Source: Kryptolebias marmoratus
Lineage: Eukaryota; Chordata; Actinopteri; Cyprinodontiformes; Rivulidae
Direction: 5' to 3'
Assembly: GCF_001649575.2 (NCBI RefSeq)
Contig: NC_051443.1
Span: 14,795,021-14,859,020 of the forward strand
DNA length: 64,000 bases
Below are positions 33,477 through 45,398 of this stretch, piece by piece; within the stretch, counting starts at the first letter, position 1; every line of letters begins with the position of its first letter. The translations under genes were made by a program, and so were the position numbers. Under the pieces are notes generated by a model that made no database searches, had not been told where the DNA came from, and saw only the letters and a program-made list of their open reading frames with translations.

Positions 33477-33506
33477 TGTGTGTGTGTGTGTATGGATGTG
33501 TGTGTA
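33477..33506. repeat. (GT)n microsatellite
   Basis: GTGTGTGTGTGTGTG interrupted by TATGGAT, then more GT. Confidence 0.95.
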
Positions 33507-36480
33507 GCAATAAAGAAATAAAGTGGCTTTTCTCCACTGTCACACCCTTTTACTCCAAAAGTTGAAATTGCAGTGGCTTTACCTTATCTTTTACTGATTC
33601 AGTTTTGCTTTCTAGTTCGAAGCCATTGTAGCAGGCCTCTTTTTCAATTCTAAAGAATTTTCTGGTCAGACACATGACAATAATACATTATTCAAGTTTC
33701 TAAGCAAAAATACATTTCAGTCAGACAACCCTTTTGTAAATGTTTGTGTACGTATATTCTCAGTGCAGAATAAACTTTGAGTTTGGTGTCTGGGCTCTGA
33801 TCCATCACAATGGAATCACGATTCTCTACATGCCATGAATCGATGAGGAAATCTCTGACCTCAGAGACCACAGGTGGATGTCGGGGCGATGGAGGGGCTG
33901 AAAAACAGCAGGCAGTAGGCACAGTGTGCGCAGGTGGTAGTAGAAGCAACAGAGTCAGTGTTGGCATGAACATGCAGAGTGAGGAAGGTAGTTTCACAAC
34001 CTAAATTAAAGCCCCTGGATCGGAAAGATATGTTTAATATGTGATGTGGGGTGTTATGGCTGGAAACATAAATGTTCATGTTTTGTTTTTTTCCCGTTCG
34101 CATAGGCAAACCACACAAAAACATGGTTGTGCTCATAGTTCAGCTGTACCACAGCAACCTACTTAAGTCTACAGTTTTCACTACAACTAATAGGTGGCAA
34201 CAGTGCCAACTGTCCATTAAACTATTTATGCCAAAGACTAAATGAAGAAAATAAGTCTGAGTGATTCTCACCTGGAATCTGACATAGGTTTTGTGTCCTT
34301 GTGGTCTCTGAGTGATAAATTATCCAAATGTTGACAACAGCAAGCCTCCTAACAGGATTTGCTCAAAACAAGCATCTGTGTTGTTTTTTCTTTTTCTGCT
34401 CTCAGTTTGACTCGTGGCTGTTTTGTCTGTTGTCTCTTTGGCACCACCACATTAGACGGAAGAAACATGCACTCCAAATTGCACAGTCAGCACTGTCACA
34501 AGAATCTGAGCTGCACGTGTCTGTACACTGAGGGGGCCTCTCAGATCTTAGTGGACAGATAAAATGACAGAATTTGCATCCTGATCAGAGCAGACATGGA
34601 AAGTTTGACCAACTCGGATTGAGTTTTCTGCCTAACCTATCTTACTGGGTCTAGTTTTAGAAAACTTACAAAAATAAAGAGGTGGGTGAACAAAATTAAA
34701 AACAAAAATGACACCACACAACACTTGGCAGTTTAGTTACTGACAAAAGATTGTAAATGTATCATTTTGGTGAGTTGCAAAACTTGAACCTCAACTTTTT
34801 AAGGAGTAAGGATTAGATGTGTTTTTGAGGGGAAGATTTGCACAATCCTTTCAAACCAAGGAACATGTCCTCTGCTCCAATCCCATATGTTTGTCCAAGA
34901 TAGCTGTAAAGTTCCTTGAGGCAGTGACACAAGATGTACCAAAATTTTACATCACAAAACACAACCTTTTGAAAACAATGACGTCACAGCTGGAGCGTAC
35001 ATAACCTCCTTACACACTAATGAAGCTACTTTCGAAATTTGTCACTGTTTCTGTGTGGAGTATTTCTTTAGAGTGTTGTGTTTATGAGGCTATTTTTTTA
35101 GGAAACACACAAAAAACATTATTGTTAGCTAGGAACTTCACATCCAAAGCAAATATCAATGGCTTTCAACATTGTGGAAAACAAACACGTTAACAGTGTC
35201 CACATAGCGTGACAACACCACACACAACTCACTATAAAACAGCTTAACTTTGTTCTTATGTGTCTTGTTTTCTTTTCTTGAAGTTTGTCAGACTTATGGA
35301 TTTGGTAGCCAGTTGTTAAGTTAATATTAGCTCTGCTGGAAACACAGAAAAAACTAACCAGCTTCCAATTTCAGCTGGGGTCCTGGTGACTCACTCTCAT
35401 GAAGCAGACTAAATACGGAACAAAACAGAGTTTTAAAAAGTGATGTCTGCACATAATTGTTTGTTTTGTTCTGCTTATTTACAAGCACAACACGTGTAAA
35501 ATCTACACAGACTTTTTTTTTTTTCCTCTTGGAGATTCTTTAAAACATCCTATACCACTATAGTCGTTTTCTAATTGAGCTGTTTGTACGTTTTAACATT
35601 TAACCCACTAACTGCGGCCTGTATTCTAAAAAAAATGAGCTCTTTGGGATTTGAAGCTTCTTTAAAAATTGCACTGTCAGACACCGGGGTCTACTCCTGC
35701 AAAGATTACTTGTCTTGAATATTTTCTACCTCTATTCTTTCTCAGTGTAGAATAATGGACTCCATTGTTTTTAGAAATTGCCTAATAACTTTTCCCAGAT
35801 TAATGAGCAGCAACAATTTACTTCTATCAAAGTGCTGCTGGGGTTGTTGCATTCTGTTAACCCACACCTGAATGCTCCTGGATAGAAAACCTGCCAAAAT
35901 TTCTGCCTGTGTGGAGTTGCTCACACTTGCTGATGAATAATTAATAATGTGTATTTGATTAGCAGCACCTGGATGATAACTACCTTCTTTTTTCTAGTGA
36001 AGTCGTAATGGTGGATTTAGTTTTTCACACACTGTTTATGCACTTTAGCTTAGTTTTGTTCCACCCCTTCAGATCACAACATGAAGTGTCATCTTTTGTT
36101 GGTTTATTTTTGGAAGTATTTACCTCATTTTAAGACTTGATATAAACAGTTTTTTTTGTTCTATTATTCTTGATATTCAAACCCTTCAAAATTCAAGGTG
36201 TAGTCACTTGCACAAAATACAATGATGCCAACCTCTGCTTTTTTCAGAAGTTTGGTAGGAAAAGTTTTTTGTCTATTTCTTGATATTTGTAACTAAGTTG
36301 ATCACAAATCTTTTTTTTTAATCAAGGTGGTGTCTTGATTCAGACTTCCTATCCATGCTGATGAGTTTCTTTATTTCCAACAGTATAGTGCTATTATTTG
36401 CAACATTTTATTTTACAACTGTGATTAGCATGCCGTGGCAGCTCCAACATACTGATCAATTCAACACATTAGTGTGACAA
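33507..36480. other. Long non-coding stretch
   Basis: No gene, RNA or recognised repeat in about 3 kb. Frames are short; those near 33692-34136 overlap on both strands. The stretch 33780-33990 is less AT-rich and could be regulatory. Confidence 0.45.
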
Positions 36481-36900
36481 GATTCTTCTGGTCTTTGCTA
36501 CAATCTGAGCATTACAAGATATCTAATTTTTTAGGAATTTTGGACTGGACCCATTGCAAAATGGTCAAAACTGGATATGCCTATCATAGTGCATCACAAT
36601 AGGAAGTCTTTCTTCCAGACTGCAATCTGCTTTCTTTTTGCCTCTTGTTCAACCAGCTGCCACTTAACATTTCACATGCTCATTAAAGCATATTAAGCAG
36701 CAGTGGCCAAGTGACATGTGGCTCAATCTACCAAAGAACATCATATGTCACAAAGTCTGCCTCTTCCTAAGATGTGCTGTCTTTTCTCTCTCCCCTCCTC
36801 TGTTTGCCTAATTGTAGATGGATTTCCTGATATGTGAGGTGGGAGCAGCTGCAGCTCATTTTCCATACTTGGCATAAATACCTGTATGCTGCATACATGT
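36481..36900. other. Candidate conserved non-coding block (weak)
   Basis: Less AT-rich, with AGCAGCTGCAGCTCATT (paired E-box CAGCTG-type) and a CTAATTGTAG homeodomain-like site. It lies directly before an (AT)n array and an assembly gap. Confidence 0.25.
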
Positions 36901-36931
36901 CATCAGGTTGCTTTACAGCTTACTAAGGCTG

Positions 36932-36933
<2 letters not shown>

Positions 36934-36995
<62 letters not shown>
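36934..36995. repeat. (AT)n array, left of gap
   Basis: 62 bases of alternating A and T running into the N block. Confidence 0.97.
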
Positions 36996-37989
36996 NNNNN
37001 NNNNNNNNNNNNNNNNNNNNNNNNNNNNNNNNNNNNNNNNNNNNNNNNNNNNNNNNNNNNNNNNNNNNNNNNNNNNNNNNNNNNNNNNNNNNNNNNNNNN
37101 NNNNNNNNNNNNNNNNNNNNNNNNNNNNNNNNNNNNNNNNNNNNNNNNNNNNNNNNNNNNNNNNNNNNNNNNNNNNNNNNNNNNNNNNNNNNNNNNNNNN
37201 NNNNNNNNNNNNNNNNNNNNNNNNNNNNNNNNNNNNNNNNNNNNNNNNNNNNNNNNNNNNNNNNNNNNNNNNNNNNNNNNNNNNNNNNNNNNNNNNNNNN
37301 NNNNNNNNNNNNNNNNNNNNNNNNNNNNNNNNNNNNNNNNNNNNNNNNNNNNNNNNNNNNNNNNNNNNNNNNNNNNNNNNNNNNNNNNNNNNNNNNNNNN
37401 NNNNNNNNNNNNNNNNNNNNNNNNNNNNNNNNNNNNNNNNNNNNNNNNNNNNNNNNNNNNNNNNNNNNNNNNNNNNNNNNNNNNNNNNNNNNNNNNNNNN
37501 NNNNNNNNNNNNNNNNNNNNNNNNNNNNNNNNNNNNNNNNNNNNNNNNNNNNNNNNNNNNNNNNNNNNNNNNNNNNNNNNNNNNNNNNNNNNNNNNNNNN
37601 NNNNNNNNNNNNNNNNNNNNNNNNNNNNNNNNNNNNNNNNNNNNNNNNNNNNNNNNNNNNNNNNNNNNNNNNNNNNNNNNNNNNNNNNNNNNNNNNNNNN
37701 NNNNNNNNNNNNNNNNNNNNNNNNNNNNNNNNNNNNNNNNNNNNNNNNNNNNNNNNNNNNNNNNNNNNNNNNNNNNNNNNNNNNNNNNNNNNNNNNNNNN
37801 NNNNNNNNNNNNNNNNNNNNNNNNNNNNNNNNNNNNNNNNNNNNNNNNNNNNNNNNNNNNNNNNNNNNNNNNNNNNNNNNNNNNNNNNNNNNNNNNNNNN
37901 NNNNNNNNNNNNNNNNNNNNNNNNNNNNNNNNNNNNNNNNNNNNNNNNNNNNNNNNNNNNNNNNNNNNNNNNNNNNNNNNNNNNNNNNN
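36996..37989. other. Assembly gap, 994 N
   Basis: Unsequenced. Both edges are (AT)n, so the gap probably lies within a long AT dinucleotide array. The 382- and 494-residue open frames spanning it are artefacts of N and AT repeats. Confidence 0.99.

Positions 37990-38055
<66 letters not shown>
37990..38055. repeat. (AT)n array, right of gap
   Basis: About 65 bases of alternating A and T, followed by (TTTA)n-like sequence. Confidence 0.97.
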
Positions 38056-38058
<3 letters not shown>

Positions 38059-39159
38059 CATTTATTTATTTATAAATGTCTACATATATACATAGTTTGC
38101 TTTTTCTGTTCTGACAGAGTGATTTGTCAACAAGACAGCAATCTACACTTTTTAAACCTTTGTACTCCCCTGACCTTTCTTTTAACTCTAAGTGTAATAC
38201 ATATTCAGCCCAACATAAGGATTTCAGGGCATCATTCACTTAAATATTCATATATAGGGACAGGAACAAAGATAACTCTGTCTTCCAAACTCCTGTATCT
38301 GCAGAGTGGGGTTGCATATGGGAATCACAGGGCTACTTGTGATTTTCTTGTCAACAAACTATTTGCATAGCCTGTGTGGGGTAAGTAATAATGATACATC
38401 CAGTTATGCAGGCAAGTTAAATCTTGGTGTATAGGTAGCTTCTAGTTGACAAGAAGTTACAGTGAATCCATTTACGGCATTGACGGCAGCGATTCAGTTC
38501 ACAGACAGGCATCCAGACATTAAAGGGGTAATTCAAAGTTATGGTCCCATCAAAAATGGCATTCTGGCCAAGATTCAGTAAAGAATGAGGTGTTTTTTTT
38601 TTTTCAAACATGACGTTTTGTAAATTACTTATTTATCATTTTCCTGGTTTAAAGAAATCCTTTTCAAAGAAGCCTTTTTAGTTCCTCCTGAGATCTTAGC
38701 ATGATTTCTTCCCACTGATGTCCCATATTTATACCATTATTCCACAGGTGTGTTCAGAAGATGAGGACAAGTGATCCCATTAATATGTCGCGGCTAACTA
38801 AATAACAAAAAGAAAACCAACTCATGCCTAAATGCCAGACATTTTGTTCAATAAAACCTCACATGTTGAACATAGAAAGGGATCAATGTATATGACCTTG
38901 TTGTTTCTGTATGATAACGTTGGTGGTGAAAATTCAGAGCTGGACTTAAACTGTCTCATTTCTGATGAGACATATTTGTGATGAGTGTACATCATAAAGT
39001 ATTTGCTAAAATATGTTCTTATAAATAAACACAGTCCCTGTCTGTTTCCTCCAAGGACTGAAGTACTGAGCTGGACACGCATAGATGAATGTTGTCCCTT
39101 AGCAAACAAATCAATAAAACTCATTTCCTTTTGGTCAATTGTTAATTAAATGCCAGTTT
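38056..39159. other. Non-coding stretch
   Basis: Nothing is recognised. A T-run lies near 38592. Confidence 0.5.
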
Positions 39160-39351
39160 TCCTTCAATTAAAAACAAAGTGAAGTGCCAAATATGGCATG
39201 TAATCATATGTTTCCTCTGCATTCCCCAGGGCAGTTGCACATATCCATAGATGATTGCTAATGTGAAATTATTTTCTGATTTGTATCTGCAAATTGCTGT
39301 TGCCCTGGTATTATCAAAGCAAGGTAAGCGTTTTCAGCTCCCTCCCCACCT

Positions 39352-39396
39352 GGGAAATGATTTTAGTGTTGATTAAAAACATTAAAATCATTTCCC
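39352..39396 (+). ncRNA. Strong 45-nt hairpin (candidate structured RNA or inverted repeat)
   Basis: GGGAAATGATTTTA (39352-39365) pairs exactly with TAAAATCATTTCCC (39383-39396). Five further pairs (GTGTT with AACAT, including one G-U) close a 7-base loop GATTAAA, giving 19 continuous pairs. Whether it is transcribed is unknown. Confidence 0.4.
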
Positions 39397-39403
39397 TTGC
39401 TCC

Positions 39404-39484
39404 TGACCTTTTTGCATACTGTCAAACTTTACTCCCTTGGTAATGTGACTGAGGCAGTAAGGTTTGACAGAGTGTAAAAGGTCA
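39404..39484 (+). ncRNA. 81-nt pre-miRNA-like hairpin
   Basis: Pairing runs from TGACC (39404-39408) with GGTCA (39480-39484), then TTTT with AAAA, a single bulged T, GCAT with GTGT, one A-A mismatch, 15 pairs of CTGTCAAACTTTACT with AGTAAGGTTTGACAG, a C-C mismatch and CCT with AGG around a 14-base loop. That is about 31 pairs in 81 nt, the size and regularity of a miRNA precursor. Three pairs are wobble, and all are G-U if the RNA is plus strand. I do not recognise either arm as a known miRNA. It may instead be a small decayed inverted-repeat element. Confidence 0.4.
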
Positions 39485-39500
39485 TTCAGTATTATCTAAA

Positions 39501-40386
39501 AGGTAGCCCAGAAAATTATGCAGGAAAAGAAGGTGGCATAAGGTATATGTATTCAGACTGTGAACTATAAAATATTCACTAACTATGTTATTCTATTGAA
39601 GAAAAGCTTTTTCTCTTTCTTTCTTTCTTTTTCATCAAGGCAAAAAAATGTATTTCCAATGTAATTTCAGCAAATCTCCTGTTTTCAGTTAGTCGCAAAC
39701 TCTAAAGCTTTTTGTGTGACAACTTGAAACTGAAATCTATCCACAACCAAATATTTTGTCTTTGAACCAGAGAATAATGTATTTAATGCTGGCCTTGGTG
39801 AAGTCACCATTAGCCCTGGGAGGTGCTTGTATGATGAAGAGGGGAGGGGGGAAAATGGACCTGAGCAAGGAATGACCATGGATCAAGCTGTGGTGCAGAG
39901 ATGTTGCTCAGTGGGCCACAGTCACAGTAAGATATACAGCTTGTGAGGGATGTTTGTCGTGAAAATGCATTACTGCACTGAGCTTGAAGCCATCACCGCA
40001 CCAGTTCTCCGGGGTGTTGAAGAGAATACTCCAACCCGAATAGGAGAAGCTTTCAAAACTGTCAGTGTGCATTGTTTCCTGTTTCCTGCAGCCAAATGTT
40101 TACAGTTGCATATATCTGTCATAATCAGACACCAGAGACAGGTGTACACATATATCTTTACTGTCATGCATTCACCTGAAAAATACAACATCCACACATC
40201 AGACTATTTCCCCTTAAGCATGAATACTCCCATAAAAATCTCTGCATTTGTAGTCACAAAATGTCTTTCCCTCTGTTGCAGAACAAACCAGAAGCAGAGT
40301 CTGCAGGATACATTTGATGTGCAGTGCTTAGTATGCTGACTGTTAGCACTTTGTCTCCACCTTTATTTCATTATTTTTTGCGAAAA
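39501..40386. other. Non-coding stretch
   Basis: (TTTC)n near 39614. The 129-residue plus frame (39950-40339) is the longest here but has no recognisable domain and overlaps a minus frame. Not called as a gene. Confidence 0.45.
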
Positions 40387-40459
40387 ACAAACAAACAAAC
40401 CCCCCCAACAAACACAGACAAACAAAAAACAAAACATTAAACAATAAACAAACAAACAG
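40387..40459. repeat. (CAAA)n-type microsatellite
   Basis: CAAA units with a C7 run and degenerate spacers. Confidence 0.9.
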
Positions 40460-41062
40460 AAAAAGCAAACTAATTGAGTTTTTTCTGTTTTTGCCTCCTG
40501 TGATGAGATAAAAAAAATTATACATATATATTATTACCTAATGGACTTATGCAACACAATAAGACAATGAAAACATCCTCAGAGAATTTAAATAATGCTG
40601 TGTGGGAGGTGTTTCAAATACTCTAATATAATGCAGAGGTAAAATGCTTTATTGGCTTTTAGCACAATAGATGGTCAATTCTTTCATTTTTGCAAATTAA
40701 TCTGTTTGTGACTATACACGTTTATCAAAATGTTTAATTAAAGAGACATTAAGCTTAACTAACTATATTTTAGAACTATTTCAGGTGTAGCTTTGGACTC
40801 AGTTGAATTAAGCTGAACATTCTCTGTTCAGTAAAATCACTAAGACAAATTTAGAAGTTGATGCACCGTCGTAAAAAGTAGACTATCAAGCCACTAAAAC
40901 ATGTTTATGTTTTGTTATGTGATGCTGCCAAGTGCTGTTCTTGATTGTGCGGATAATGACTGTGTTTCACAAGTACAGAGGTGAAAGCAGAGTCGTGCTT
41001 TTACTGCTGCAGTACTTATTGCTGGGCACTTTCACTGAAAGGAGCACCGTACTTGCTTTTAA
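40460..41062. other. AT-rich non-coding stretch
   Basis: Nothing is recognised. Confidence 0.5.
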
Positions 41063-41430
41063 ATGTAAGCAATTCAATTCAATTTATATTGTGCCAATTC
41101 ACGACAAAAGCCATCTCAAACAGGTTCAGTTCAGGTCCAATTTATTTTTATTTACAACGTGAAAAGTCAGTTTTTATTATAGTACATTTCAAAACAGTAA
41201 AATGTTATGTAGCAAGCACTTGGCAAAGGGTGACAGTAGAGAGAACAAACCCCCTTTTAACCCTCCCGTGGCCTTCTGGTCAAATGGACTCAAAGTTACA
41301 AGGGCTTCTGTTCCTCGCTTCATTTACGGGGGCTAACCAGAGGGGTTAACCAGCAGAAATCTGCAGCAGGACAAGCCTCAGGATGGGCCGCCATCTGCAT
41401 CAATCAGCTGAGGATGAGAGGTGAAAACAG
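41063..41430 (+). repeat. Dispersed teleost repeat, interrupted by a MITE
   Basis: Begins AATGTAAGCAATTCAATTCA and continues with CCAATTCACGACAAAAGCCA, AGCAAGCACTTGGC, GACAGTAGAGAGAAC, CCTTTTAAC and, after the MITE, CAGCAGAAATCTGC and GGATGGGCCGCCATCTGC. I recognise this order of blocks as a common acanthomorph repeat, usually with attcaattttatttatatag and ggcggccatctgc-like phrases. Its class is not certain to me. It is moderately diverged. Confidence 0.65.
41261..41345. mobile_element. piggyBac-type MITE, 85 bp
   Basis: TTAA flanks both sides (41257-41260 and 41346-41349), and the left end CCCTCCCGTGGCCTTCTGG resembles the teleost piggyBac-type end. The right end reads back as CCCCTCTGGTTAGCCCCCG, an imperfect inverted repeat. 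Removing the element rejoins the host repeat at CCTTTTAAC. It has no coding capacity. Confidence 0.75.
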
Positions 41431-43249
41431 CAAAATGACTTAAATTTAAACCATTTAAGCGCTGAGTTATATTAAAATTAACTTGAATATAAAAGCTCAA
41501 GCCAGACATGAGTGAATAGAGGTAAAGCCATACACCTTCAGCTGAATTTAAACACTTTTATGTCAAGAACTCTCCAAGGTAAATAGATTAAACTTAAGTT
41601 AAGTGATCTTCTGATTTTGGTAAATAGTCTTCTCTCTTGTGGGCCATCATTTCTATTAATATTGTTAAGTAAGATAAACATAAAATGTCACGGTTTATTT
41701 TACAACACAAGCACAATTATTAGGCGTTTTGACCTTTTACATTATTGTTCTGATAGGATAGAGAGGATGCTGGGATATCAAGTCATAAGCACCCTTATTA
41801 TCTCCAGTAAAATGAAAAAAAGTAAGAAAAAAATACAACTAACATTGGAAAGCTAAAAAAAATAAAATAAAAAAATAAAACACTGTTAAGACAAGGGAGT
41901 GTGGAATATGTTAAAACAGACTGTTTAGAGGTTTTGTGCACAGATGAGATCAGGGGGATGCAGCAGATGTAAGACTGTGGATCACTGATGTCACAGGGCA
42001 ACACTTAGTCATGTATGTAGCAGGAAGTAGGAGGGCGTGTTTTCATTTAAGCTGAGAGAGTCTTTATAGAAGGACTGAAAATCTGCTCCTAAAGCTCTGA
42101 ACAATTTTTGGAAGACCATTTCTTCAGCTGTATAAAGAAAAAGAGCAATGTTTTTTTAAGGCCATGATCATTTTGATCATACTTTTGGCTACTCAGTAAA
42201 AGGCTTCAAAGGTGACTGAAAGATGACCTGGTGTGAGAGAGATGTTTTTAATAACTTTGCTCTAATTTGAAGATTACAGAAGCTTGGATGCAAAAGTTGG
42301 TTATCGAATAAAGAATCTGTCTGACTCCATGGATTGAAGGCTAATGATTATACTGTTATTATAATGTTATTAATGCTTATTGTTGTTGTAGTTGTTTATT
42401 TGTGTGAGTGTGGTAAAGAAAAAAACCAAAACAAAACAAAACCTTAATCTTTACTTTTTAATGATTTTGTTTTTGGTCCTCTAAAAAGTAAGACTCAATA
42501 TTTACTCTTTGAAGCCTCATAAATCGAAATTTTAGCTTTAAGAGGACCTGTGAGTTTATTTTTTAACAAACAAAAAAATCTACATTACCCAAGAATTATG
42601 GATGTTGTCTGAACAAAGTGGCTTTTGTTTTCGATATTCCATCCTTGTTTGTTGCTTTCCAACATATTTGAAAGGGGTTCCTGAGCCAGCTTTTAACCAG
42701 TCAGGACACTCAATATTTACATAGTTTTGTAATAGCATTTTTTATTTTTGGTGCAGACTTAGGTCTCTAAAAGTGATCAGACTTGGCAATTAACTTTTAA
42801 TTAAATTTTCCAACTACTTTAATTAAAGTTTTGTTTAAAGAATTCATGGGGATTATTCTACCATTTCAAAAAAGTGGTCATGACTCCAATATAAATTAAA
42901 TCATTAATTATTAATCAAAGTGAAAATGTTGTTTAGTAAAATTATAAATGGACTTCAAAACCCAGCTAATCTCCTTCATCAGGACTGTGGGGATGTGATG
43001 GATTTGACAATGAATTACAAATGTCAATTTTTATTTATTTTTTTTTGTTTCAATATATTTTTAGAGGATTTTGAAAATGGTTTTGTATATATCTGCCTTG
43101 ATGACTTCAATCAGTAAAATAAAAGTCAGAACAAAAGTAAACTAATTTAAACCTAAATGTTTTCAGAACCTTGAAAAATGATTCACAGTTTTAGCAATTA
43201 ATCTTTGTCATTTTAAATCTTTTGAAACCACACATCCTCTCTTATAGTT
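41431..43249. other. AT-rich non-coding stretch
   Basis: No gene or RNA is recognised. An A/T-rich low-complexity patch lies at 41810-41885. Confidence 0.5.
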
Positions 43250-43565
43250 AATGCATATTCAGCATTCCAGTTTGGAAAAAGTAAAATGCATGCAGCATGT
43301 CTGTGAAGACATTTTCAACTTCTCACCTTCTCATTGGCCACATCATTTTCAGTCTGCATTCATTTTAGTTGTTTTTAAATTAATTTAGTCAGTCTGTTTG
43401 TTTGTTATAAATTTCTAGCTTTTCTAGCCTTAGGAAAGTAAAACACAACCTCACGAAACACTTCGTGTTTGTGTGAAGTTGCCAGGCTCTTTTGGGTGAG
43501 ATATTCAAATTAGACATCGTGCTGCAGAGAAATGTTACTTGAAAAGGTTGCTGGTACAGCTTGTG
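43250..43565. other. Candidate conserved non-coding block (weak)
   Basis: Contains AAAATGCATGCAGCATG, a CATTGGCCAC CCAAT-like site and TCATTTTAGTTGTTT. No repeat or gene is seen. Confidence 0.2.
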
Positions 43566-43596
43566 CATAAGCTCATTAAGAACTTGATTAATGTAT

Positions 43597-43611
43597 ATAG
43601 ATAGATAGATA
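43597..43611. repeat. (GATA)n microsatellite, short
   Basis: Just under four GATA units after an ATGTAT phrase. Confidence 0.85.
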
Positions 43612-43929
43612 TTTACTACAAAGTAAGGCAGTAGTGTTAGATAACGTGAGTCAAAGCAATTACATCACTAAGAAACAGATACACGAGAAGTTTGATAAAT
43701 TCCAGATACTCAGATACAGATCTTATGTGGACAGAGAGCTCCAATGATCATACCTTCTTCATCCAGGGTTGTAGCTATGGGTGGGCCCGCTATATCATTG
43801 CCCTCCACTTCACGCCAGGCTCCATTCAGTTAAAAAGTTTAAGCCAAAACACAGCTAAGCCAGAAATTTATCTAGATATGAGATCCACCTAGCATTACAT
43901 TTTTCCTGTAAAGTTCTGCATTATTTTTT
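43612..43929. other. Non-coding stretch
   Basis: Nothing is recognised. A 66-residue plus frame (43692-43892) has no family resemblance. Confidence 0.4.
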
Positions 43930-44650
43930 TATTGAGTTGTCCTGTTTAGACTTAACTAGAAAATGGAGCCTGTTTCACACTGGGACTTTTGGTTTTACTA
44001 CCTCCCTCTGTGAGATTTGTGCTGCTTCCCTCCGGATTCATGTCACCCCAATGCAGCCCTCTAAATTGGACTGGGAAAGCATAAAAACCTGGCCAAATGG
44101 GTCTTAGAAATTAAAGTCAAATGGTCTATTACCATTTCTAGTATAAGGCTTCTCATAATTGAATTGAAAAAAAAAATGTTTTAAGCCATTGTTCTTGTAC
44201 TTAAGCTACATTTTTGTGGTTAATTTACAATAAGATTCCTAATTACTGGAGTTGATTCATTTTCATAAACAAGATGTTCTTTGCCAATAAAGATGTTTAG
44301 GTAACATATAATATATTGGTACTCTAGCTAATTTGTTCAGATCATCAAAAAGACTGAGCTTCATTAAAGCTTTATTCTATCTTTAGAAAACTCAATCAGA
44401 CACACTTGCCCTTCCCTAACTGGACAACCTCAATGTCTTCCCAATTCCCCGTTGTGGGGCAAAAAAATACTGCTCATGCTGTTGATCCTGAATGTTTGGC
44501 AGCCTGGCGTCCCTTTAGCTTGGGGCACATGGCCCATTGTTCTCATCCCAGATGCACCCAGGCAGCTGCTGTTCTATCCAGGGAGCAACTTGTGGAAATT
44601 ATCCTCCAGCAGGTAAACAGACAAATCATCTTTACCTTCAAGTACTCATA
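43930..44650. other. Non-coding stretch with two less AT-rich patches
   Basis: 43960-44110 and 44400-44630 are less AT-rich and free of repeats. The second has an 81-residue plus frame (44406-44651) without recognisable content. Either could be regulatory. Confidence 0.25.
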
Positions 44651-45074
44651 AACAGTCTCTCTCAAAGGGAAATTTTGAGTGCTTTCAAAAAAAAAAACAA
44701 AAACAAAAAAACTGCATTTAGAAAAAAAAAAAATTCTCTTAGTAACTTGTACAGTTTATTTAGATATGCATCCACCAGTTGGAAATTAACTTATCAAAGT
44801 CACTCTCAAATATCACACATGAAGCCGCACTTTACTCAGCCAAAATGACTGAAAAAACAACTTAATTACCTATTTTTTTTAGTTATTGATAAATGGGGTG
44901 GTGCACAGCTAATGGAAGATTAGTAGGTGGTCGGGGCTTTCATGTCATTTTGATTTTTGTGTACAGACAGAAGTTTCAGTAACCCATCTGTTTTGCATAG
45001 GTTGACTCATTGAAATGAAAATGTCTCTCAGAGCTGCAACATATGATTAAAGTAATTCAAGCACAATTATGTTA
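44651..45074. other. A-rich and ordinary non-coding sequence
   Basis: A-rich low complexity at 44688-44735. Nothing else is recognised. Confidence 0.5.
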
Positions 45075-45381
45075 TCTTGTCAAAAATCCCTTTTTTTTAT
45101 CATTGCAAATGGAAGTCGTGGTTATGGTGCAATGCTGCAGCAATTTCTGAGAAGGCCCCCCAGGTTTCATCTGTCATGAACCCAGAATGTGCACCCCTGG
45201 ATGATGAAGACTGTTTCTGCAGCGAGGCATGTGCACACGATGGATCATATAAATCTTTTCCCTCTGCAGCTAAAGGTATGAGGAGGGGTGGGCAAATTGT
45301 GCTGCATGAACTAGCAGATGGCTAAAGAGAATTTGAAGGGATCCATGTTGAATTCGTCAGAGAGCGGAAAAGGTCAGCATG
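45075..45381. other. Candidate conserved non-coding block
   Basis: Less AT-rich, non-repetitive. The 82-residue plus frame (45077-45325) has a Cys/Asp/Glu-rich middle but no domain I can name. Regulatory DNA is the more likely reading. Confidence 0.25.
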
Positions 45382-45398
45382 ACACACACACACACACA
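45382..45398. repeat. (AC)n microsatellite, short
   Basis: Eight AC units. Confidence 0.9.

Larger units (their letters stand above)
39160..39500 (+). other. Candidate conserved non-coding block holding two hairpins
   Basis: Non-repetitive, less AT-rich sequence with the twin hairpins at 39352-39396 and 39404-39484. CTGTCAAAC and GTTTGACAG also match MEIS/TGIF-type sites in inverted orientation. Conservation is untested. Confidence 0.35.

Noticed and set aside
36886..38370. Open frames of 382-494 residues across the gap
   Set aside because: They consist of Ile-Tyr repeats from (AT)n and unknown residues from N, so they are artefacts.
39950..40339. 129-residue plus-strand frame
   Set aside because: No domain, overlaps a minus frame, and sits in ordinary AT-rich sequence.
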